Notes: generated by a model not told the origin, from the sequence alone. 22,100 nt of DNA from JAXJYR01 sp964593515 (GCA_964593515.1 CAZQJH010000012.1:1-22100), one strand, 5' to 3'; shown: positions 1 to 8,882, numbered from the stretch's first letter. Numbers and translations are program-made.

Positions 1-230
1 ATTTAAAACAAATGAAAGTAAAGTGCTTTCAAGATAAACCAAGTCAATAAATAGAATATGAAAACATTCGATGTTATCCGTTATTTATGTTTTTTATTTT
101 AAACCAAGCGCTTGCTTTATTACAAAAGTTCATTATATACAATTCATCACAAAACTTGGATATAATATTATAAAATTCAATTATGAATTGGTAAAATAGT
201 TAAAAATATAGGGCTTATATTTATCAAATA
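1..230. other. Intergenic region left of the pheT terminator; no gene seen
   Basis: No convincing open frame lies in this AT-rich stretch. It sits downstream of the minus-strand pheST terminator, so it probably holds the upstream region of a minus-strand gene left of the window, though a convergent plus-strand gene cannot be excluded. Read on the minus strand, a possible promoter is TTGTAA, an 18-base gap and TAAAAT (about 97-126). The 10-bp palindrome CAAGCGCTTG (105-114) lies in its spacer. A cre-like sequence, TGAAAGCACTTTAC, lies on the minus strand at 18-31. All of this is tentative because the gene it would serve is not visible. Confidence 0.4.
105..116 (-). promoter_or_regulatory. Candidate operator (CAAGCGCTTG palindrome)
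   Basis: CAAGCGCTTG is a perfect 10-bp palindrome with a central CG. That is the usual form of LacI/CcpA-family operators. It falls between a possible -35 (TTGTAA) and -10 (TAAAAT) on the minus strand. The 10-mer AGCGCTTGCT (107-116) recurs exactly at 20463-20472 upstream of thl. The regulator is not known; the match to the CcpA consensus is poor outside the core. Confidence 0.35.
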
Positions 231-257
231 AAAAGAGTGAACATTTGTTCACTCTTT
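226..257 (-). terminator. Intrinsic terminator of the pheS-pheT transcript
   Basis: Perfect 11-bp arms (AAAGAGTGAAC at 232-242 and GTTCACTCTTT at 247-257) flank a 4-base loop just after the pheT stop. On the minus strand the stem runs into a T-rich tract. On the plus strand the tract after the stem is A/T-mixed, so bidirectional use is less likely. Confidence 0.85.
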
Positions 258-263
258 GAAAAT

Positions 264-2669
264 TTATTTTCTTAATTCAGCATCTACATCTTTTTCTAAA
301 GTTTCGATAATCTTATTAAATAATTCATTTACTTCAACATCTTTTAAAGTTCTTTCAAAAGATTGGAAGACGATTGATAAAGCAATTGATTTATGTCCTT
401 TTTCAACATGTTCTCCAGTATAAACATCAAATACTTCCACGTTTTGAATAACATTTTCTTTACCAATTTTTGAATTCTTTTTAATACTTTTAATAATTGA
501 AGCAACTTGAACATCATCCTTCACAACAAAGGCTAAGTCACGAGACATTGCTGGATATTTACTTACTTCAGCATATTTAACTTTACTAGCTTTAGCATTT
601 AATAATACTTCTAAGTTTAATTCACATCCATAACTTTCTTCAACATCATATTCTTTAGCCATATTAGGGTGAATTTGTCCAAAGATAGCTACTAATTCTT
701 TACCTAAGTATAATTCAGCACTACGGTATGGATGGAAATGAGTAGTATCCATTGTATTTTCTTTAATTGTTAAGCGTGTTTCGTTAAATCCAAAGGCTTC
801 AAGTAATGCATAAATTAAACCTTTCATGCTATAGAAGTCTTGTTTTAATTCGAATTTTTGCCAACGGTTTTTCATTGTAGCTCCACTTACCACAATGGCT
901 AAGTGTTCTTTCACATCATCTTTACTATAAGTGTTACTAATTTCAAATAAAGCTACATCTTTTTGATTACGAGCTTGGTTATAAGCTACACAATCTAAAA
1001 CACTAGCTAATAATGAATTACGTACATAAGCACGATCTTCACTCATTGGTGAAGCTAAACGCACAACATCATCACCACAAGCAAAAACAGCATCTTTAAT
1101 ATGTTTATCTGATACTAAAGAGTAAGTTACTGCTTCGTTATATCCTAAGTTAGTTAAGATTTCACGTACTTTACGACGTAATTTTTGTCTTTCATTTAAG
1201 CTACCTAAAGTAGCAGGCATATGTGGTAAAGTACTTGGTAAGCGATCATATCCTAAAATACGAATAATTTCTTCCGCAATATCAGCTTCAATACTTAAAT
1301 CTTGACGATAACTTGGAATTGTTACTTGAATGCTATCTCCATCAACTTGTGGTTGTAAATGTAAGTTAGTTAATACTTTTTCTACTTCATTAACTTCAAA
1401 ATCAGTTCCTAATAATTTGTTGATTGATTTTAAACTTACTGCAAAAGTTGTTGGTTCATAGTTATTAGTACCATATGTTACTAATTCTTCTAATTCACTT
1501 GCATCAGCATATTCAATTAATAATTGTACGGCACGATCCATTGCTTTATATGGTGCTAATGGTTCGATTCCTTTTTGGAAACGAATACTAGCATCAGTAT
1601 TTAAGTTACATCTTCTTGCTGTATTTCTAATTGATACATGGTTAAATGAAGCTGCTTCAATAATAATACCTCTTGTTGTATCTTGAATCTTAGAATCATT
1701 TCCTCCCATTACTCCAGCAATTCCTAAGGCTTTTCCTTCACTAGTAATCATAATATCATCAGCAGTAATATTATAAGTGATTCCATCTAATGCTTCATAT
1801 TGCATTTCTAAACCATCTTTAACACAAATTGATTGTGATGGAATAGCATCAATATCATAGAAATGTAATGGTTGTCCTGTTTCTAACATTACATAGTTAG
1901 AAATATCTACCACGTTATTAATAGCTTTAACTCCATTAGCTTCTAAGATTTCTTTCATCCAAGGAATTGATGGTTTAATTGTTACTTTATTAATGACTTT
2001 TCCTAAGAATAAAGGACATTTACTAGTTTCACTAGTAATTTTTAAGTTAGTTGTACTTCCTTCTTTACTAACTCCTTCACAACTTGGAATGTTTACTTCT
2101 TTATCTAAAATAGCTCCAGTTTCTAAAGCCATTGACCAAGCAGCCATACAGTCATTACGGTTAGGTGTTAATCCAACATCTAAAATAATATCATCATATC
2201 CTAAGTATCCTAATGGATCATTATGACCAATTGGTGCATCTTGTGGTAATACTTCAATTCCTGTTTTACTTTCTTCGCTTAATAATTTGCTATCAACACC
2301 TAATTCTAATAATGAACAAATCATTCCATTAGATTCTTGACCACGAATTACTCCTGCTTTAATATCTCCACCGATTAATTTAGCTCCTGGTTTAGCTACG
2401 ATAACTTTTTGTCCAGCAGCTACATTAGGTGCTCCACAAACGATTTGTGTTGTTTCATCACCTAAATTAACTTGACATACATGTAAGTGATCACTATCTG
2501 GATGGTCAATACAACTTTCAACATATCCAATTGTTAAGTTAGTACCACTTGACATATATTCAATTCCTTCAACTTCTAGTCCTGCTGAAGTGATTTTATC
2601 AGCGACTTCTTGCATTGTAACGTCGCTTAAATCCATATATTGACTTAAAAATTTCTTACTAATATTCAT
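264..2669 (-). CDS. pheT: Phenylalanine--tRNA ligase beta subunit
   Basis: Beta subunit of the (alpha-beta)2 phenylalanyl-tRNA synthetase, which charges tRNA-Phe in the cytoplasm. The 801-residue length is normal for the family. An N-terminal tRNA-binding OB domain lies at about residues 40-150 (HPDSDHLHVCQVNLG, then CGAPNVAAGQ). The B3/B4 editing and B5 regions follow, and a C-terminal ferredoxin-fold anticodon-binding domain covers roughly the last 95 residues (SKYPAMSRDLAFVV). The start at 2669 has AGGAGG seven bases upstream, and that RBS overlaps the pheS stop codon. The gap to pheS is 11 bases, so the two are co-transcribed and probably translationally coupled, under the T-box upstream of pheS. 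No truncation is seen. Confidence 0.98.
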   Translation of the reverse strand: MNISKKFLSQYMDLSDVTMQEVADKITSAGLEVEGIEYMSSGTNLTIGYVESCIDHPDSDHLHVCQVNLGDETTQIVCGAPNVAAGQKVIVAKPGAKLIGGDIKAGVIRGQESNGMICSLLELGVDSKLLSEESKTGIEVLPQDAPIGHNDPLGYLGYDDIILDVGLTPNRNDCMAAWSMALETGAILDKEVNIPSCEGVSKEGSTTNLKITSETSKCPLFLGKVINKVTIKPSIPWMKEILEANGVKAINNVVDISNYVMLETGQPLHFYDIDAIPSQSICVKDGLEMQYEALDGITYNITADDIMITSEGKALGIAGVMGGNDSKIQDTTRGIIIEAASFNHVSIRNTARRCNLNTDASIRFQKGIEPLAPYKAMDRAVQLLIEYADASELEELVTYGTNNYEPTTFAVSLKSINKLLGTDFEVNEVEKVLTNLHLQPQVDGDSIQVTIPSYRQDLSIEADIAEEIIRILGYDRLPSTLPHMPATLGSLNERQKLRRKVREILTNLGYNEAVTYSLVSDKHIKDAVFACGDDVVRLASPMSEDRAYVRNSLLASVLDCVAYNQARNQKDVALFEISNTYSKDDVKEHLAIVVSGATMKNRWQKFELKQDFYSMKGLIYALLEAFGFNETRLTIKENTMDTTHFHPYRSAELYLGKELVAIFGQIHPNMAKEYDVEESYGCELNLEVLLNAKASKVKYAEVSKYPAMSRDLAFVVKDDVQVASIIKSIKKNSKIGKENVIQNVEVFDVYTGEHVEKGHKSIALSIVFQSFERTLKDVEVNELFNKIIETLEKDVDAELRK

Positions 2670-2680
2670 GATTAATCCTC

Positions 2681-3724
2681 CTATTCAAAACGGTTAAATG
2701 CTTTTAAGAAACGTAAATCATTCGTATAGAAATCACGAATATCACTAATTCCATATTTCAACATTGCGACACGTTCAATACCTACCCCAAAGGCAAATCC
2801 TGAACATTTTTCACTGTCATAACCAGCCATTTTTAATACATTTGGATGTACCATTCCAGCTCCTAGAATTTCAATCCATCCAGTACCTTTACATACATTA
2901 CATCCTTTACCACCACAAACATGACAGCTTACATCTACTTCAACACTAGGTTCAGTAAATTGGAAATAACTTGGTCTAAAACGAATTGTTCTATTTTCCC
3001 CAAACATTTTTTGAGCAAAGAATAATAATGTTCCTTTTAAATCTGATAAAGTAATATTTTCTCCAACTACTAATCCTTCACATTGCATAAATTGATGAGA
3101 GTGTGTAGCATCGTCATCATCACGACGATATACTTTACCAGGACAAATTACTTTAATTGGTAAATGATTATTTTGTTTTGCATAGTATTCTAATTCACGC
3201 ATTTGTACCGCTGTTGTATGCGTACGCATTAATGTTTCATCACTGATATAGAATGTATCTTGCATATCACGTGCTGGGTGATCCTTTGGAATATTAGCAC
3301 GTTCAAAGTTATATAAATCTAATTCAACTTCTGGACCTTCTCCTACGGTATAACCTAAACCAATAAATAAGTCTTCCATTTCTTTTTGTACTAACATTAA
3401 TGGGTGTAAGTTACCTAATGAAGGTTTTTGTCCACTTAACGTAATATCGATTTTTTCAGCTTCGATTTTTTCATTCATTTCTTTAGCTTCTAATTCAACT
3501 TTACGTTCTTCAATTGCATCAGCAATTAATGATTTCACATTATTAACTTCTTGACCAAAAGCTGGTTTTTCTTCTTTTGGTAAATCTTTCATTAATTTCA
3601 TTAATTCTTGGATTGGACCTTTTTTTCCTAAGTAAGTTACTCTTAATTGTTGTAATTGCGCTAAGTCACTACATTCACGAATTAATGATAAACCTTCTTC
3701 TTTAACTTGTGTAAGTTTTTCCAT
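2681..3724 (-). CDS. pheS: Phenylalanine--tRNA ligase alpha subunit
   Basis: Catalytic alpha subunit of phenylalanyl-tRNA synthetase (class II). It has 347 residues from the chosen start. An N-terminal coiled-coil arm (about 1-90) contacts tRNA. The catalytic core follows, with GEGPEVELDLYNFERANIP near 128-146, the HTT and ICPGKVYRRDDDDATHSHQF region at 169-212, and a cysteine cluster CHVCGGKGCNVC at 267-278 of the kind seen in Bacillus PheS. GVGIERVAMLKYGISDIR (about 313-330) is motif 3. The frame is open further upstream, but those codons are the T-box leader. ATG at 3724 (MEKLTQ) is preferred because AGAGGA sits eight bases before it. The in-frame ATG at 3730 is too close to the same RBS. 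Confidence 0.97.
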   Translation of the reverse strand: MEKLTQVKEEGLSLIRECSDLAQLQQLRVTYLGKKGPIQELMKLMKDLPKEEKPAFGQEVNNVKSLIADAIEERKVELEAKEMNEKIEAEKIDITLSGQKPSLGNLHPLMLVQKEMEDLFIGLGYTVGEGPEVELDLYNFERANIPKDHPARDMQDTFYISDETLMRTHTTAVQMRELEYYAKQNNHLPIKVICPGKVYRRDDDDATHSHQFMQCEGLVVGENITLSDLKGTLLFFAQKMFGENRTIRFRPSYFQFTEPSVEVDVSCHVCGGKGCNVCKGTGWIEILGAGMVHPNVLKMAGYDSEKCSGFAFGVGIERVAMLKYGISDIRDFYTNDLRFLKAFNRFE

Positions 3725-3744
3725 ATTCATCTTCCTCTCTTCAT

Positions 3745-3962
3745 AAAAAAAACGTAAAACTACACAGGAACCCAAACTGGGCGGTACCATCCTGTTTCAT
3801 CTTACGACACACTCATTTTCTATCATCGATAACCGCGATGGATCGGTGGATCATTACTCCCGTTCCATGGTGAATTCCTTAAGTCTTACTTAAAATGATT
3901 CGCAGCTACCTCATTTTTCTCTGTAAAGCAGTGCTTAAGTACTAGTCCATTTCAACACTTTA
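3745..3962 (-). promoter_or_regulatory. T-box leader, Phe-responsive, upstream of pheS
   Basis: The leader of about 240 bases carries the T-box core UGGUACCGC (3781-3789). In Stem I, an AUGG/CCAU basal helix (3947-3950 with 3867-3870) and a CUUAAG/CUUAAG upper helix (3934-3939 with 3878-3883) enclose a specifier loop. Its 5' side ends in AGUA and its 3' side reads GAA-UUC-A, so the specifier at 3872-3874 is UUC, a Phe codon that fits pheS. Uncharged tRNA-Phe should raise expression. A long hairpin (3753-3806) followed by eight U (3745-3752) is the likely terminator. Unusually, it contains the T-box sequence in its upper part instead of starting at the 3' arm of the antiterminator. Confidence 0.93.
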
Positions 3963-3968
3963 ATTAAT

Positions 3969-3997
3969 ATTATAAAGAAAAAAGTAATAAGTTTCAA
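3969..3997 (-). promoter_or_regulatory. Sigma-A-type promoter for pheST
   Basis: On the minus strand TTGAAA (3992-3997) and TATAAT (3969-3974) are separated by exactly 17 bases. Transcription would begin near 3962, at the 5' edge of the T-box leader. The -35 lies only five bases beyond the stop codon of the upstream lipoprotein gene. Confidence 0.85.
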
Positions 3998-4001
3998 GTA
4001 T

Positions 4002-4589
4002 TTATTCAATACTAGTAATTAAATCATCATATATTTGAATTAAAGTTGTTACTTCTTCTTCATTCATTTTACGCTCATTAGGATCATGTGAATCTAAAGT
4101 TCCTAAATGAGCATTAAGGGTAATTCCATCTTTAATAGCAACTACAAAAGGCACAAATAGATGTAATTCACCTTCATCATTACGATCTAAGAAATCTTCC
4201 ATATATGGAAATAATAATTTCTTATCTTCATCATCATATAAAAGATTATGATCTTTATCTCTTGTTCGCACATAATAAACAATTGCTTCATGCTTAAGTG
4301 CTACTTCATTTAATAAAGGAATTGCTTCTAAACACCATGGACAATTAGGAAAACCAAAATAAATAATTCCTGTTTGTTTATTTTGATACATTTCAATTGC
4401 TTCATCCATACTTATTTCCACAAAAGCATTATGTTTATCATCAAAGCCATCATATTCACTCATATCAGCACTTTCTTTTAAACCACATGTGGTATCTTCA
4501 CTATCACAATATTTAGGATTAGATTGTGGTTGATTACTACAAGCACATAAACAACACATACATAATAAGATACTAATTATTTTTTTCAT
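4002..4589 (-). CDS. Thioredoxin-fold lipoprotein with CPWC motif
   Basis: Predicted extracytoplasmic, membrane-anchored thiol-disulfide protein of 195 residues. A short signal peptide starts MKKIISILL and ends in a lipobox LCAC, with Cys17 as the lipidated residue. The mature part has a thioredoxin-like fold: FGFPNCPWC (Cys83 and Cys86) is the redox active site, and Pro147 in LFVPFVV is a plausible cis-proline. It resembles the thioredoxin-like bacteriocin-accessory group (PedC/BrcD type), but no bacteriocin genes are nearby, so the substrate is unknown. The signal peptide is cysteine-rich (five Cys in residues 10-17), and a second pair, Cys28 and Cys35, precedes the domain. ATG at 4589 is chosen over 4595 because GAGGG stands six bases before it. 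A TATAAT (4613-4618) may be its -10; no good -35 is seen. Confidence 0.85.
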   Translation of the reverse strand: MKKIISILLCMCCLCACSNQPQSNPKYCDSEDTTCGLKESADMSEYDGFDDKHNAFVEISMDEAIEMYQNKQTGIIYFGFPNCPWCLEAIPLLNEVALKHEAIVYYVRTRDKDHNLLYDDEDKKLLFPYMEDFLDRNDEGELHLFVPFVVAIKDGITLNAHLGTLDSHDPNERKMNEEEVTTLIQIYDDLITSIE

Positions 4590-4640
4590 CCTCATCCCTC
4601 ACTTTATTCATCATTATATCGTAAATATATGATTATTACT

Positions 4641-4672
4641 AGCAAAAAATACACTCGAATCGAGTGTATTTT
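4641..4672 (-). terminator. Intrinsic terminator of the arginine operon
   Basis: Perfect 12-bp arms (AAAATACACTCG at 4646-4657 and CGAGTGTATTTT at 4661-4672) with a 3-base loop directly follow the argF stop. On the minus strand the stem ends in a run of U. It marks the 3' end of the seven-gene arg transcript. Confidence 0.92.
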
Positions 4673-4673
4673 A

Positions 4674-5582
4674 TTAATCACCTAATAATTTAACTAATAC
4701 TGCTTTTTGAGCATGTAATCGATTTTCTGCTTCATCAAAGATTTCTTGAGCATGTTCTTCAAATACTTTATTAGTAATTTCTTCTTCACGATGAGCTGGT
4801 AAACAATGTAATACGATAGCATCTTTTTTAGCTACTTTCATGACTTCATCATTTACTTGATAAATACCTTTAAAGACTTTTTCTCTTGCTTTTGCTTCAT
4901 CTTCTTGTCCCATACTAGCCCAAACATCAGTAGCAATAACATCACAATCTTTAGCAGCTTCTAACACATCTTCAGTAATTATCAAACGTCCACTTGACAT
5001 ATTACGTTCAATAATACCTTGATCAGGCATATAAGCTTTTGGACAAGCAATTCTAACTTCCATTCCAGCTAATATACATCCATTAATATAAGAATTAGCC
5101 ATATTATTACCATCACCAATATAACAAAACTTTAAACCTTCTAATTTACCTTTATATTCACGAATAGTTTGTAAATCAGCTAAGATTTGACATGGGTGTA
5201 CATAATCAGTTAAACCATTAATAATAGGAATCGAACCATATTGAGCTAATTCTTCTAAATCACTTTGTTTATAAGTACGAATCATAATTCCATCTAAATA
5301 ACGTGATAAAACTCGTGCAGTATCTTTAATTGGTTCACCTCGTCCTAATTGGGTATCATTCCCATTTAAATAAATCGCATGACCACCTAATTGTAACATT
5401 CCTGTTTCGAATGATACTCTAGTTCTGGTACTAGCTTTCGTAAAAATCATTCCTAAAGTTTTATTACGTAAATACTTAGTATATATACCTTGTTTAACTT
5501 CTTGTTTTAATTTATCAGCTAAATCTAATATTTCATACAATTCTTCTTTACTTAAATCGGCTAAGGTTAATAAATGTTGCAT
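4674..5582 (-). CDS. argF: Ornithine carbamoyltransferase
   Basis: Transfers the carbamoyl group of carbamoyl phosphate to ornithine to give citrulline. The length of 302 residues is typical. The carbamoyl-phosphate loop STRTR is at 51-55, HPCQ at 129-132, and the ornithine-side motifs DVWASMGQ (219-226) and HCLP (259-262) are intact. The SMG and HCLP motifs separate it from aspartate carbamoyltransferase. It is the last gene of the arg operon, 14 bases after argD, with AAGGG five bases before ATG. A catabolic (arcB) role is possible in principle, but the biosynthetic operon argues for argF. Confidence 0.96.
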   Translation of the reverse strand: MQHLLTLADLSKEELYEILDLADKLKQEVKQGIYTKYLRNKTLGMIFTKASTRTRVSFETGMLQLGGHAIYLNGNDTQLGRGEPIKDTARVLSRYLDGIMIRTYKQSDLEELAQYGSIPIINGLTDYVHPCQILADLQTIREYKGKLEGLKFCYIGDGNNMANSYINGCILAGMEVRIACPKAYMPDQGIIERNMSSGRLIITEDVLEAAKDCDVIATDVWASMGQEDEAKAREKVFKGIYQVNDEVMKVAKKDAIVLHCLPAHREEEITNKVFEEHAQEIFDEAENRLHAQKAVLVKLLGD

Positions 5583-5596
5583 AATATCCCTTCTTT

Positions 5597-6772
5597 CTAT
5601 ATATTGCTTAAAACTTCTTCTAAGATATCCATAGCTTTAGCTAGTTCTTCTTTAGTAATAATTAATGGTGGTAAGAAACGTAACTTATCTTTAGCCGTTA
5701 AGATTAATAAACCTTTATTAAGACATGTTTCTACAATCTTTTTAGCATCATAACCTTTTTCTAAAACAGCTCCACGCATTAAACCTAAACCATTAACTTT
5801 AATAATATGCGGCATGTTTAATAAACGCATCTTTAAATATTCACCTAATTCATTAATAGTATCATAACCATTTTCAGCTAGATAATCTAAGACTACTTTA
5901 GCTCCACTACAAGCTAGTAAATTACCGGCAAAAGTTGAGCCATGATCACCAGGTTTAAAGACATCTTTAACTTTATCATCTAGTAAAATACCTCCTATTG
6001 GTAAACCATTACCTAAGCCTTTAGCCATTGTAACAATATTAGGTTTAATCTTAAACTTTTCATAAGCAAATAAACTACCACAACGACCAATTCCACTTTG
6101 AACTTCATCAACAATTAATAAAATATCTTGATATTCACATATATTTTCAATAACATGAACAAATTCTTGATCTAAAGGAATAACCCCACCTTCACCTTGA
6201 ATACATTCAATCATAATTGCACAAGTATTACCATTTACTTTTTGTAATAAATCTTGAATATTATTAGCTTCAACATATTTAAAACCAGGTGTAAAAGGAT
6301 CAAAGTGTTGATGGAAATGATCTTGACCAGTAGCACTTAAGGTAGTTATAGTACGACCATGAAATGAATTAACTAGGGTAATAATTTCATTACGATTTTC
6401 ATGATAACGATCACTTGAATATTTACGTGCTACTTTAATAGCTGCTTCATTAGCTTCAGCTCCTGAATTGGAAAAAATCATTTTCTTGAAATGAGTATGT
6501 TCACATAAATATTTAGCTACTTCTACTTGTGGTTTAGAATAGTATAAATTGGATATATGGGCTAGTTGTGATGCTTGATTATTAATAGCTTCAACCCATT
6601 TATCATTAGCATAACCTAATGAATTAACCCCAATGCCACTTGTTAAATCGAGGTAAGCTTGATGATGTTCATCATATAAATAAACGCCTTTACCCGAAAC
6701 AAATTCAACATTGTAACGTCCATATGTTGATGCAATATATTGTTTATCTACTTCTTTAGTATCTAACATCAT
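5597..6772 (-). CDS. argD: Acetylornithine aminotransferase
   Basis: PLP-dependent class III aminotransferase that converts N-acetylglutamate semialdehyde to N-acetylornithine with glutamate as amino donor. It has 391 residues, full length. SGAEANEAAIKVARKY (103-118) and the PLP-lysine motif TMAKGLGNG (Lys251) are present, with VDEVQSGIGR (221-230) carrying the conserved Asp. The start overlaps the argB stop as ATGA (6769-6772), so translation is coupled. AAGGAGG lies inside the end of argB. Two ATG codons are adjacent (6772 and 6769); RBS spacing would also fit the second. Confidence 0.96.
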   Translation of the reverse strand: MMLDTKEVDKQYIASTYGRYNVEFVSGKGVYLYDEHHQAYLDLTSGIGVNSLGYANDKWVEAINNQASQLAHISNLYYSKPQVEVAKYLCEHTHFKKMIFSNSGAEANEAAIKVARKYSSDRYHENRNEIITLVNSFHGRTITTLSATGQDHFHQHFDPFTPGFKYVEANNIQDLLQKVNGNTCAIMIECIQGEGGVIPLDQEFVHVIENICEYQDILLIVDEVQSGIGRCGSLFAYEKFKIKPNIVTMAKGLGNGLPIGGILLDDKVKDVFKPGDHGSTFAGNLLACSGAKVVLDYLAENGYDTINELGEYLKMRLLNMPHIIKVNGLGLMRGAVLEKGYDAKKIVETCLNKGLLILTAKDKLRFLPPLIITKEELAKAMDILEEVLSNI

Positions 6773-7641
6773 AAAACCTCCTTAGTTTTAAACATCGTTC
6801 CAATTCCTTCACAAGAGAACATTTCAATTAAAATTGAATGAGGAATTCTTCCATCTATAATAACGGCTTTTTTTACATTATTAGAAATTGCCTTAGCACA
6901 ACATTCTACTTTAGGAATCATTCCCCCACTTATAATTCCTTTAGCTTGTAATTGGGGAATATCATCTAAATAAATAGTTGAAATCAAACTATTTTCATCC
7001 TTAGGATTTTCTAAAACCCCAGGAATATCACTTACTAAAATCATATTTTCGGCATGTAATGCTGAAGCGATACTACTAGCTGCACTATCAGCATTAATAT
7101 TATATGTATGTCCTTCTTGATCACAACCTATTGAGGCAATAACAGGAATATATCCAGCATCAAGCATTTCCATAATAATATCCCCATTAACATGATCAAT
7201 TTTCCCCACATAACCTAGTTCAATATCACTATCTATTTTACTAGCTTCAATTAAATTCGCATCCATTCCACAAATTCCTACTGCTTTAGCTTGCTTTTGG
7301 TTAATTAAAGCTACTAAATCTTTATTTGTTTTACCAGCTAAAACCATTTGAACTATTTCCATTGTATCTTGATCAGTATATCTTAAACCTTGGATAAATT
7401 TACTTTCAATTCCAGTTTTAGCTAACATTTTATTAATTTCTGGTCCACCACCATGAACTAAGACAACCTTAACTCCTACTTCACTTAATAAAACGATATC
7501 ACTCATAACATTTTCTTTTAAGGTTTCATTTTTCATTGCATTACCACCATATTTTACCACGACAATTTTACCCCGGTATTTTTGAAAATAAGGTAATGCT
7601 TTTGATATAACATTTGCTTTAACAACCGCTGCTACTTCCAT
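6769..7641 (-). CDS. argB: Acetylglutamate kinase
   Basis: Phosphorylates N-acetylglutamate with ATP, the second step of arginine synthesis. It has 290 residues of the amino-acid-kinase fold. VVVKYGGNAM (27-36) holds the phosphate-binding Lys30, VHGGGPEIN (62-70) is the glycine-rich loop, and INADSAA is in the second half. The N-terminal helix before the first strand is of the kind found in arginine-inhibited enzymes, so feedback inhibition by arginine is plausible but not shown. AAGGGG precedes the ATG by about nine bases. The gene lies 14 bases after argJ and overlaps argD by four. Confidence 0.96.
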   Translation of the reverse strand: MEVAAVVKANVISKALPYFQKYRGKIVVVKYGGNAMKNETLKENVMSDIVLLSEVGVKVVLVHGGGPEINKMLAKTGIESKFIQGLRYTDQDTMEIVQMVLAGKTNKDLVALINQKQAKAVGICGMDANLIEASKIDSDIELGYVGKIDHVNGDIIMEMLDAGYIPVIASIGCDQEGHTYNINADSAASSIASALHAENMILVSDIPGVLENPKDENSLISTIYLDDIPQLQAKGIISGGMIPKVECCAKAISNNVKKAVIIDGRIPHSILIEMFSCEGIGTMFKTKEVL

Positions 7642-7655
7642 ATTATATATCCCCT

Positions 7656-8873
7656 TTACGTACGATAATCACCATTAATTTTCACATAATCATAAGTTAA
7701 GTCACATCCCCAAGCAATAGCATTACTATCACCTTGGTTCATATTAATTAAGACCTCAATTTCATCTTCACTTAAAATTTGTAATGCTTGTTGTTCATCA
7801 AATCCACAACCAGCTCCACTTTTACAAACCTGTATTAAACCTTGTTTACTTTGTAAACTAACATCAATTAAATTAATATCAAATTCGGCTTCGCAATAAC
7901 CAATCGCACATAAAATACGACCCCAGTTAGCATCTTTACCAAACATAGCAGCTTTAAATAATGATGAAGTAATAACCGATTTAGAAACAATCTTAGCTAC
8001 TTCTTTACTACTAGCTTTCTCTACTTTACAAGTAATTAATTTAGTGGCACCTTCACCATCTTTAGCCATTTGTCGTGAAGCTTCTTCACAAATTAAATAT
8101 AATTCATGTTTAAATATTTCATATGCTTCATTTTTTGTTTCAATAATTGGATTATTAGCTAAACCATTAGCCATAATACTTAACATATCATTAGTGGATG
8201 TATCACCATCAACACTAACCATATTAAAAGTATCATCAACTACTTCTAATAATGCTTCTTTTAATAATTCACTTGAAATAGCAACATCGCTAGTAACAAA
8301 AGCTAACATTGTTGCCATATTAGGATGAATCATTCCACTACCTTTAACCATTGCTCCTAAATGACATTCAACATTATCTATCATAAAAGTTGAAGCAAAC
8401 TCTTTAGCTTTAGTATCCGTAGTCATAATAGCAACACATGCATCATGTCCTTTATCAACATCTAAACCTGCTACTAATTCTGGCATATGTTGAGTAAATG
8501 GTTCAATTAGTAAAGGTTCACCAATAACTCCGGTTGAAGCAATAATAATATCTTTTTCATCGATATTTAATTGTTCACTACATAAATGACATATTTCATT
8601 AGCAATTTCAATTCCATTTGCATTACATGTATTAGCATTACCACTATTACATATCATTGCTTGAGCTAAACCATCTTTTAAATGTTCTTTACAAACCGCA
8701 ATTGGTGCTCCTTTAACTTTATTTAAAGTATAAACGGCAGCTGCATTAGCTTTAACTTCACTATATACTAAAGCTAAATCTTTTTTTGATCTATTTTTAC
8801 GAATCCCACAATGAACTCCATTAGCTTTAAAACCTTTAGGATGGGTGATTCCATTTATTTTATTTTCAACCAT
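7656..8873 (-). CDS. argJ: Glutamate N-acetyltransferase / amino-acid acetyltransferase
   Basis: Recycles the acetyl group from N-acetylornithine to glutamate, releasing ornithine. Bifunctional members also acetylate glutamate from acetyl-CoA. The 405-residue precursor is normal. The autocleavage motif KGSGMIHPNMATML is intact; Thr188 is the expected nucleophile and new N-terminus of the beta chain. CNSGNANTCNANG (75-87) and GKDANWGRILCAIGY are further family motifs. No argA or argE is in the window, which fits a cyclic pathway relying on ArgJ. Whether it is mono- or bifunctional cannot be read from sequence alone. RBS GGAGG is five bases before ATG. Confidence 0.96.
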   Translation of the reverse strand: MVENKINGITHPKGFKANGVHCGIRKNRSKKDLALVYSEVKANAAAVYTLNKVKGAPIAVCKEHLKDGLAQAMICNSGNANTCNANGIEIANEICHLCSEQLNIDEKDIIIASTGVIGEPLLIEPFTQHMPELVAGLDVDKGHDACVAIMTTDTKAKEFASTFMIDNVECHLGAMVKGSGMIHPNMATMLAFVTSDVAISSELLKEALLEVVDDTFNMVSVDGDTSTNDMLSIMANGLANNPIIETKNEAYEIFKHELYLICEEASRQMAKDGEGATKLITCKVEKASSKEVAKIVSKSVITSSLFKAAMFGKDANWGRILCAIGYCEAEFDINLIDVSLQSKQGLIQVCKSGAGCGFDEQQALQILSEDEIEVLINMNQGDSNAIAWGCDLTYDYVKINGDYRT

Positions 8874-8882
8874 AAAAACCTC

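Noticed and set aside
3725..3790. In-frame upstream extension of pheS into the leader
   Set aside because: These codons are the T-box sequence and its hairpin. RBS spacing supports ATG 3724.
3997..4013. Terminator after the thioredoxin-fold lipoprotein gene
   Set aside because: The stem AGTATT/AATACT is six A/T-rich pairs without a following U run. It overlaps the pheST -35 and is too weak to call.
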